Shown one piece after another: positions 1-4,194 of a stretch of DNA of 5,778 bases. The first letter of the stretch is position 1, and each line of letters opens with the position of its first letter. The notes under the pieces are model-generated. The model saw nothing but the letters and a program-made list of their open reading frames with translations, searched no databases and was not told where the DNA came from. The stretch covers positions 1-5,778 of the forward strand of contig CALCSH010000108.1 of NCBI GenBank assembly GCA_937893815.1, given 5' to 3'. The stretch comes from an uncultured Anaerolineae bacterium. GTDB taxonomy: Bacteria; Chloroflexota; Anaerolineae; Anaerolineales; UBA11858. A program made the translations under genes and the position numbers.

Positions 1-368
1 GCTATCATCATTGGCCAAGACGTGTATGTATTTCCGATTAATTTAGAAAAATATTATCGGATGGAAACGGATGCCTGGGGAAATGTTTCCGCATACGATC
101 CGGCTGCCAATTTGGGCTGGTCACCAGATGGACACAACCTGCTTTACCTGCGCGGCGGAAGTGATTATACGGAGCTGGAGGGGTTGGCCGCGTCATCCAG
201 CCGGAGTGACAATGCGTCCCGGTTGTTGCTGCCCGGAGTGATCAACTATGCCATCTCGGCGGATCGAACGCAGTTGGTGTATCATCTGGTAAGTGGCGGA
301 ATCATGATCGCCGATGCAAATTGCTTAAATGAGAATCCAATAATGCCTCTACTGCAAAAACCCTTCAC

Positions 369-395
369 CGCCGAGAACGCGGAGAGCGCAGAGTT
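369..395 (+). repeat. left arm: three 9-bp units of CGCNGAGNN type
   Basis: Three adjacent 9-bp units are visible: CGCCGAGAA (369-377), CGCGGAGAG (378-386) and CGCAGAGTT (387-395). They form one strand of the long stem of the inserted element. Confidence 0.75.
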
Positions 396-402
396 TTAAA
401 AG

Positions 403-451
403 TGCGAAATCGGCAAAAAAGAAGCCATTTTTCTGCGAAATCATCAAAAAA
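403..451 (+). repeat. direct repeat inside the element loop
   Basis: TGCGAAATCGGCAAAAAA at 403-420 recurs as TGCGAAATCATCAAAAAA at 434-451, matching at 16 of 18 positions with a spacing of 31 bp. This gives the loop its own repeat structure, distinct from the inverted arms. Confidence 0.7.
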
Positions 452-477
452 TCTCGGCGTTCTCTGCGCACTCTGCG
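451..477 (-). repeat. right arm: three inverted 9-bp units matching the left arm
   Basis: Read on the minus strand the units are CGCAGAGTG (477-469), CGCAGAGAA (468-460) and CGCCGAGAT (459-451). They are preceded by TTCAC, as in the left arm (TTCAC at 364-368). The two arms could form a long imperfect hairpin around a loop of roughly 55 bases. Confidence 0.75.
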
Positions 478-917
478 GTGAAAAAGTCTTTTTGCAGTGG
501 AGTCAATAATTGAATGCGCAATTTCATCAAAAGTACTCGTATCTCCCGAGAAAGAGCCGGGCGGAGGGCTGTGGGATTTTCGCTGGTCACCCAATGGCGA
601 AAAAATCCTGGCACAATTCTTCGGAAGGCAATATCTGATTGATGCCAATTCGGGAGAGATTGAATCCATCAGTAAAGGAAGTTCATATCAAACCTTCCCC
701 TGGTCGCCGGACAGCGAACAACTCGCCCTGGCCCATCAAGCGGATGGCGGTCTGGAAAACAGCCAGCCCTATATTCTCACTATCAGCAGTGGTGAGGAGA
801 TTTCACTCACAGGCTTCGATCAATTCGCCAAATTTCGCTACTTCGCCTGGGGATTCATCGCACTGGAGCCATAGGCACCCCATCTGCCCCGGGGGAAAAT
901 TCTATCGAGGTTAAGAA

Positions 918-951
918 AAAAGTCCTCTGGAGATATTTCCAGAGGACTTTT
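918..951. terminator. intrinsic terminator for hisS/tRNA-His, possibly bidirectional
   Basis: AGTCCTCTGGA (921-931) pairs perfectly with TCCAGAGGACT (938-948) around a 6-base loop, and A918-920 can pair with T949-951. On the minus strand the stem is followed by six T (A916-921 on the plus strand), a classic Rho-independent signal immediately after the tRNA 3' end. On the plus strand four T follow, so it may also end transcripts of the broken propeller gene, whose stop lies 43 nt upstream. Confidence 0.85.
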
Positions 952-1026
952 GGGGCGGACGACGGGGGTCGAACCCGCAACCACCGCAGCCACAGTGCGG
1001 TGCTCTGCCATTGAGCTACATCCGCC
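951..1026 (-). tRNA. tRNA-His, anticodon GTG, with encoded G-1 and CCA
   Basis: A complete cloverleaf is visible on the minus strand. The acceptor stem GCGGATG pairs with CGTCCGC (one U-G pair), with T8 A9 after it. The D arm is GCTC/GAGC with loop AATGGCA. The anticodon stem CCGCA/TGCGG encloses the loop CTGTGGC, and the anticodon GTG lies at 993-991. The T arm is GCGGG-TTCGACC-CCCGT. G1026 is the extra G-1 that identifies tRNA-His and faces C73 (position 954). CCA is encoded at 953-951. The gene starts 18 nt after the hisS stop on the same strand and is followed at once by a terminator. It therefore probably matures from a hisS-tRNA transcript, with RNase P leaving G-1 in place as usual for bacterial tRNA-His. 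Confidence 0.97.
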
Positions 1027-1044
1027 ATAACGGGGAGTATTTTA

Positions 1045-2334
1045 TCACACAGATTTTTCTATATCAAGGATTTTGCGGAGCATTTGCGGAGCCTCTGAAC
1101 GCGGAATGGTGAACTGTTCGCGTTGACTCAGATTCTTGATCGTGATCTGGTTTTGAGCCAGCTCATCGGGACCAAGCACAATAACAATTTTTGCGCCGAT
1201 TCGATCGGCATATTTGAATTGTTTGCCAAGTTTGGCAGGCACCGGGTAACAAACCACATTCAACCCATTTCTGCGCAAATCTGCGGCGGTTTTATACGAT
1301 GCCAGCAATGAACCTTCATCAAAGATTGTCACCAGCACTGGCGCCGGTGAAGTGTCCAAATTATCAGGTATATTTCCGGTTTCTTCGAGCAGCAGCGATA
1401 TGACCACATCGCCCATAGCAAAGCCAGTTCCAGGCAAGGGGTCGCCGCCAACATCGGCCAACAGATTATCATAACGACCGCCGCCTGCCACGGCACGGCG
1501 AAAATCTTTCGTGATCGCGCGCCCTTCATAGACGGTGCCCGTGTAATAATCCAGGCCGCGAATGATTTGAGGATCAAAGCGAACGTATTCGCTAACACCC
1601 AGGGCGTCGACAGCGTTGAAGAAACGCACCAATTCGTCTGATTCTTGCCAAAGTAACTGATTATCGAGCAGGGCCAGGAGTTGGTCGAATTGCTGCGGAG
1701 ACACGCCCAACTCTAGGGCATAGTCACGCCACTTCTCAGGCGCGAGTTTGTCGCGCCGATCCACCAAACGAATCACAGCGCCACGCTGATCGTCGGCGAG
1801 GGCCAGCTTCGCTAATTCTGCATCCATCAAACGACGATTATTCACCAATATCGTGACTTCATCGGCGGCCAATCCGGTCGCCCGATAAAAGGACGCCATT
1901 ACCGCAACCATTTCAGCATCGGCTTCCGGGGAGGCTTCGCCGACCAAATCAATATTCCATTGGAAGAATTCGCGCGTACGGCCTTTTTGGGGGCGTTCAT
2001 AACGCCAGAAAGGGCCAAACGACCACCAGCGCAGCGGTAAGGTAAGTTGATTCTGCTGCTGGGCAACCATACGAACGAGGGTCGGAGTCAATTCTGGGCG
2101 CAGCGTTATCAGATTGCCGCTGCGGTCGGGAAAAACGAAGGATTGCTCTTTGACAAGTTCTTCGCCCGATTTGGCCGCATAAAGTTCAATCGTCTCTAGC
2201 AGCGGACCTTCATACTCCTGATAGCCAAACGATTCTGAAACCTGGCGAACTTTGTTATAGAGCCAGGTACGTACAGCCATCTCGCGTGGATAAAAATCGC
2301 GTGTGCCTTTAACAGATGAGATAATCGTATTCAT
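1045..2334 (-). CDS. hisS: histidyl-tRNA synthetase (HisRS), 429 aa
   Basis: This cytoplasmic class II synthetase charges tRNA-His with histidine using ATP. Visible in order are: KGTRDFYP at residues 9-16; the TLRPELTPTLVRMVA motif at 77-91; motif 2 around 102-132, including FWRYERPQKGR with R111; the histidine-specific RGLDYYTGTVYE at 259-270; motif 3 around 283-311 (GGGRYDNLL, then GTGFAMGDVV); and a C-terminal anticodon-binding domain from about 331. Length is normal for the family. The ATG at 2334 has a weak TAGG at 2342-2339 and lies at the right distance from KGTRDFYP. Two features are unlike E. coli-type HisRS. The GLERL segment of motif 3, which carries the ATP-contacting arginine, reads GDVVI here. 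Motif 2 continues as REFFQWNIDLVG rather than the QFHQFGVE type. All other signature motifs are intact, so I regard it as the working enzyme of a divergent subgroup. It shares a strand, and probably a transcript, with its tRNA. Confidence 0.97.
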   Translation of the reverse strand: MNTIISSVKGTRDFYPREMAVRTWLYNKVRQVSESFGYQEYEGPLLETIELYAAKSGEELVKEQSFVFPDRSGNLITLRPELTPTLVRMVAQQQNQLTLPLRWWSFGPFWRYERPQKGRTREFFQWNIDLVGEASPEADAEMVAVMASFYRATGLAADEVTILVNNRRLMDAELAKLALADDQRGAVIRLVDRRDKLAPEKWRDYALELGVSPQQFDQLLALLDNQLLWQESDELVRFFNAVDALGVSEYVRFDPQIIRGLDYYTGTVYEGRAITKDFRRAVAGGGRYDNLLADVGGDPLPGTGFAMGDVVISLLLEETGNIPDNLDTSPAPVLVTIFDEGSLLASYKTAADLRRNGLNVVCYPVPAKLGKQFKYADRIGAKIVIVLGPDELAQNQITIKNLSQREQFTIPRSEAPQMLRKILDIEKSV

Positions 2335-2387
2335 ATAGCCTAATTTCGTTTCGTGAGATTTTTTCGTAGCTTTTTTCTAGGGGCCGA

Positions 2388-2418
2388 ATTGTATCACGGC
2401 TGGTTCTTATTGTGCCAA
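2388..2418 (-). promoter_or_regulatory. possible internal promoter before hisS
   Basis: On the minus strand TACAAT (2393-2388) is preceded by TGA, which is both the stop codon of the upstream gene and a TGN extended -10. A TTGGCA (2418-2413) lies 19 nt upstream, longer than the ideal spacing. This would start hisS transcripts near 2381, with a leader of about 46 nt. There is no hairpin between the two genes, so read-through from the upstream promoter is equally possible. Confidence 0.35.
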
Positions 2419-2750
2419 AAAGAGCACTGTGGACATTCCGTTTTCGACGGATAATCAATCCCCTCTTCATGTGGACAACCAATAATGCCTTCTGTCATTA
2501 CAACTTCAAAAGCACCGTGCTGTTTAAAAAATGAGCCAATGTCGGCCAATATCAGGGGATCTGAGCACACATTATCCGCATGCCAGCTTTGAAAATATGG
2601 GCGGGCATTCGGGGCGTTGACGATACTGGCCGTAATTTTCGTGCAGGTTTGATCGTCCGGACCATAATAAGCCAACGTCCCTATTGGATAATTCTCTTTG
2701 TGCTCAAGTACTTTTCGAATTTGATTGGGGAGTAAATTCGGCAGTGGCAT
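2394..2750 (-). CDS. conserved small Cys/His-rich protein of unknown function, 118 aa
   Basis: I do not recognise a named function. The start is ATG at 2750, because AGGA (2761-2758) lies 7 nt upstream; an earlier in-frame GTG at 2777 falls inside the promoter and is unlikely. The protein is soluble, with no signal peptide or membrane segment. It has five cysteines (C36, C62, C92, C106, C109). The C-terminus carries CPHEEGIDYP (92-101) followed by CPQCSFW (106-112), a C-x-H...C-x2-C pattern that could bind zinc or another metal. The central part (FQSWHADNVCSDP, then FFKQHGAFEVVMTEGIIGCPHEEG) has the dense, ordered look of a conserved domain rather than a random frame. Its stop is 59 nt before hisS on the same strand with no terminator between, so it is probably the first gene of the hisS operon. 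A metal-site protein or small ligand-binding protein is only a guess. Confidence 0.75.
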   Translation of the reverse strand: MPLPNLLPNQIRKVLEHKENYPIGTLAYYGPDDQTCTKITASIVNAPNARPYFQSWHADNVCSDPLILADIGSFFKQHGAFEVVMTEGIIGCPHEEGIDYPSKTECPQCSFWHNKNQP

Positions 2751-2767
2751 AATAATTTCCTGGCGGC

Positions 2768-2797
2768 ATTGTAGCACTGGTGCGGGAGGAACGTCAA
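2768..2797 (-). promoter_or_regulatory. sigma70-type promoter for the Cys/His protein-hisS-tRNA-His operon
   Basis: On the minus strand TTGACG (2797-2792) and TACAAT (2773-2768) are separated by 18 nt. Each hexamer differs from consensus at one position. Transcription would start near 2761, leaving a very short leader that begins at about the Shine-Dalgarno of the gene starting at 2750. Confidence 0.7.
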
Positions 2798-2826
2798 CAT
2801 AAAATCAGCATCAACGCAGCGCTCAC

Positions 2827-2856
2827 TTGACAAGCAGTTGAATGATGCCATAATAC
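2827..2856 (+). promoter_or_regulatory. sigma70-type promoter for the lipoprotein gene
   Basis: TTGACA (2827-2832) is a perfect -35 box. The -10 is either CATAAT (2849-2854, 16-nt spacer) or TAATAC (2851-2856, 18-nt spacer). Transcription would start near 2861, giving a leader of about 64 nt. That leader contains a small hairpin, TTGCATC (2884-2890) with GGTGCAA (2898-2904). The -35 box lies 29 bp from the divergent minus-strand -35 box. Confidence 0.7.
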
Positions 2857-2924
2857 AGGCACTCCGGTTGGCTGGCAGGCTTCTTGCATCGCTTTGGGGT
2901 GCAAAATTACTCTTGGAGAAATCT

Positions 2925-3689
2925 ATGTATCGAAAATGGATGCTAATTCTAATTCTGGCAATACCCCTGCTTACATTGGCTTGCCTGGGCCAGACGGCTG
3001 TCACTGAGGTTGTCCCAACGATAACGGATACCTCAACACCAGTCGTCAATTTGAATTCCGTTGCTGCCCAAACTCAAACTGTCGCCAGTGAGATTGGGGA
3101 ACTGTCGAAACCAACCGCCACCCCGGCTCCCACTCAGTTACCCGAAACGGCCACACTCACAATTGCACCTGCGGAAGAAGTCGCTATAAAAGACGAAGTT
3201 CTACCTGCATCCACATCCAATAACCTTGCCGCCTCAGTGGTATACGAGCGTTTCTTCGCCGTTCAAACCGGCACCCCGGTAGGATTGCCCAATTGGGCGC
3301 ATGCCGAAGCCGGTTGCAACTGGATGGGTATCGCCGGGCAGATATTTGATTTAACCGGCACCCCAGCGATTAATTTCGTAGTGGAGGCAGGCGGAACCCT
3401 GGAGGGAAATCCAGTTTTGGGGTTGTCACTGACCGGCCTAAACAGCGTCTACGGTCCTGGTGGATTTGAGGTGTATCTCGCCAACCACATTACCGCCTCC
3501 CAGAATACGGTTTGGATCGAGATTAAAGATACACAAGGCAAGCTGGTATCCGAACGAATATATCTATCCACCTATAATGATTGCAATCAGAATCTGATAT
3601 TACTAAATTTTGTAGAAACAGCAGAGCTTCCAAATCCTCCAACACCCTATCCATTCTATTTACCGCTGATCTATAAATCATCTCCATAG
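2925..3689 (+). CDS. secreted, probable lipoprotein with Cys-paired beta domain and YLPLI tail, 254 aa
   Basis: The function is unknown. The ATG at 2925 has GGAG (2915-2918) 6 nt upstream, and it starts a typical signal peptide: MYRKW, then hydrophobic LILILAIPLLTLA, then C20. The lipobox (TLAC) is degenerate at -3 and -2, so lipid attachment is probable but not certain. Residues 21-100 form a Thr/Pro/Ala-rich, low-complexity linker containing TATPAPTQLP. Residues about 105-232 form a compact beta-rich domain framed by two cysteines, C131 (AGCNWMG) and C220 (YNDCNQN). In between is a GQIFDLTGTPAINF segment resembling the first strands of carboxypeptidase-regulatory or CnaB-like Ig folds. The last residues PYPFYLPLIYKSSP match the YLPL tail I recall from many Chloroflexota exported proteins. 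I infer an envelope protein, possibly a binding or structural module. It stands alone between its own promoter and terminator. Confidence 0.85.
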   Translation: MYRKWMLILILAIPLLTLACLGQTAVTEVVPTITDTSTPVVNLNSVAAQTQTVASEIGELSKPTATPAPTQLPETATLTIAPAEEVAIKDEVLPASTSNNLAASVVYERFFAVQTGTPVGLPNWAHAEAGCNWMGIAGQIFDLTGTPAINFVVEAGGTLEGNPVLGLSLTGLNSVYGPGGFEVYLANHITASQNTVWIEIKDTQGKLVSERIYLSTYNDCNQNLILLNFVETAELPNPPTPYPFYLPLIYKSSP

Positions 3690-3711
3690 GATCTATTTTG
3701 CCAGGAAATCC

Positions 3712-3761
3712 AATAACCGGCATCGAAGGCGCATATGAAAGCCTTCGATGCCGGTTATTTT
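3712..3761 (+). terminator. strong Rho-independent terminator after the lipoprotein gene
   Basis: A perfect 19-bp stem pairs 3712-3730 (starting AATAACCGGC) with 3741-3759 (ending CCGGTTATT) around a 10-base loop, and TTTTA follows at 3758-3762. It begins 22 nt after the stop codon. There is no T-run on the minus strand, so it should act on the plus strand only. It also insulates feoAB from upstream transcription. Confidence 0.9.
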
Positions 3762-3792
3762 ATGCCAAGGAACTGATTTATTATGAATAATG

Positions 3793-3807
3793 TGATAATA
3801 ATCATAT
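3793..3807 (+). promoter_or_regulatory. Fur-box-like operator upstream of feoAB
   Basis: TGATAATAATCATAT fits the 7-1-7 Fur pattern with a perfect left half (TGATAAT) and a weaker right half (4 of 7). Against the classical 19-bp GATAATGATAATCATTATC it aligns with 11 matches at 3791-3809, including ATAATCAT in a row. It sits in the -35 region of the TATAAT box at 3828, where a bound repressor would block transcription. Iron control by Fur or a relative is known for feo operons in many bacteria; here it is inferred from the sequence only. Confidence 0.5.
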
Positions 3808-3827
3808 CGCCTTCATGCGGCTTCGAG

Positions 3828-3833
3828 TATAAT
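3828..3833 (+). promoter_or_regulatory. -10 box of the likely feoAB promoter
   Basis: A perfect TATAAT lies about 106 nt upstream of feoA. No good -35 hexamer is seen 16-18 nt upstream, where the Fur-like element lies. A start near 3840 gives a leader of about 100 nt. It contains two small hairpins: TGCGG/CCGCA (3862-3866 with 3872-3876) and AACCAG/CTGGTT (3885-3890 with 3901-3906). Neither resembles a riboswitch that I know. Confidence 0.55.
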
Positions 3834-3939
3834 TGCGGGGCTGGCAATCCTACCGATTTCTTGCGGAAGTACCGCACTATCCAAAACCAGTTGGCAATTT
3901 CTGGTTCTCTCGTTTTAGAAAACACAGGCATCTGCAGTG

Positions 3940-4194
3940 ATGATTGAAAAACAACTTTTAGAAGTATCAATCGGTCAAACAATTCGCGTGGTTCGCGTCA
4001 ATGGCGGCGAAAAGCTCGAAAACAAATTACGCCAGCTTGGCTTGTTGCCGGGAAACTGCGCTCGCAAAGTCCGACAGGCGCCATTCGGCGGCCCAGTGCT
4101 GCTCGAAATTGACGGACGCTCGATTGCCATCGGTCGGGGGATTGCTGCCAAAATTCAGGTTGAGGAAGAAAATAGCGAATGCGATTCGCATTAA
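3940..4194 (+). CDS. feoA: FeoA, ferrous iron transport accessory protein, 84 aa
   Basis: FeoA is a small cytoplasmic SH3-like protein that works with FeoB in Fe(II) uptake. The sequence shows the family pattern: an N-terminal IGQTIRVVRV strand, then LENKLRQLGLLPGN, then APFGGPVLLEIDGRSIAIGRGIAAKIQV. The LGLLPG turn and the R-x-x-A-I-G-R-x-x-A segment are typical. Length is normal. The start is uncertain between GTG 3937 and ATG 3940; a weak AGG at 3926-3928 is 8 or 11 nt away respectively, and I prefer the ATG. It is the first gene of a feoAB operon, and its last 16 nt overlap the start of feoB, indicating translational coupling. Confidence 0.93.
   Translation: MIEKQLLEVSIGQTIRVVRVNGGEKLENKLRQLGLLPGNCARKVRQAPFGGPVLLEIDGRSIAIGRGIAAKIQVEEENSECDSH

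Larger units (their letters stand above)
345..504. mobile_element. 160-bp palindromic MITE/REP-like element with target-site duplication
   Basis: The ends are imperfect inverted repeats: GCCTCTACTGCAAAAA at 345-360 matches the reverse complement of 489-504 (GACTCCACTGCAAAAA) at 14 of 16 positions, with the inner ten bases (351-360 and 489-498) identical. The similarity continues inward through a TTCACCGC block into GC-rich arms (to about 395 and from about 451). The element is flanked directly by AATAAT at 339-344 and 505-510 (CAATAAT if C338 and C504 are counted), which fits a 6-7 bp target-site duplication. It has no plausible transposase gene, so movement would need a transposase acting in trans. 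The GC-rich arms resemble the CCGCAGAG-type interspersed repeats I recall from many environmental bacterial genomes; this resemblance is from memory, not from a search. Confidence 0.8.
1..874 (+). pseudogene. TolB/PD40-like beta-propeller protein, 3' part, interrupted by a MITE-like insertion
   Basis: The frame is open at the left edge, so the N-terminus lies outside the window. Frame 1 runs to a TAA at 397-399 that lies inside the inserted element; the gene resumes in frame 2 after the element and stops at TAG 872-874. Deleting 345-510 joins ATA-AT to T-GAA and gives one continuous frame reading NENPIIECAISSK across the joint, with 235 codons visible. Propeller-blade signatures on both sides are WSPDG (after 117), WSPNG (near 585) and WSPDS (near 700), each followed by a hydrophobic beta strand, as in PD40/WD40-like TolB-type repeats. 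Such domains usually act as extracytoplasmic binding scaffolds; the exact role is unknown. The downstream piece has an in-frame GTG at 497 but no Shine-Dalgarno before it, so it is probably not translated. The N-terminal piece would end in 18 residues from the element. Pseudogene status is inferred from the broken frame; a functional truncated propeller is less likely. Confidence 0.85.

Noticed and set aside
369..477. Regular short repeats that could suggest a CRISPR or tandem array
   Set aside because: Units are only 9 bp, adjacent without spacers, and arranged as two inverted arms, which fits a hairpin element and not a CRISPR array.
349..669. Minus-strand open frame of 106 codons across the element
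   Set aside because: Its sequence is the antisense of the element arms and of the propeller gene. It has no Shine-Dalgarno or promoter, and the Arg-rich part is simply the CGCNGAG repeat read in reverse.
497..874. Separate gene starting at GTG 497
   Set aside because: The start lies in the inverted-repeat end of the element with no ribosome binding site, and the protein is the direct continuation of the upstream propeller once the insertion is removed.
2335..2393. T-box or attenuator leader before hisS
   Set aside because: The 59-nt gap has no terminator hairpin, no T-box-like sequence and no His-codon leader peptide.
2751..2777. Upstream GTG start at 2777 for the Cys/His protein
   Set aside because: It falls between the -35 and -10 boxes of the promoter, whereas ATG 2750 has a well-placed AGGA.
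2838..2924. Upstream TTG start at 2838 for the lipoprotein
   Set aside because: It lies inside the plus-strand promoter, and the extension would bury the signal peptide 29 residues from the N-terminus. ATG 2925 has GGAG at the right distance.
3841..3939. Riboswitch in the feoAB leader
   Set aside because: Only two isolated 5-6 bp hairpins are seen, with no conserved core of any riboswitch class that I know.
3755..3982. Minus-strand open frame of 75 codons upstream of feoA
   Set aside because: It runs across the terminator, the feoAB promoter and the feoA start, and its product shows no recognisable pattern.
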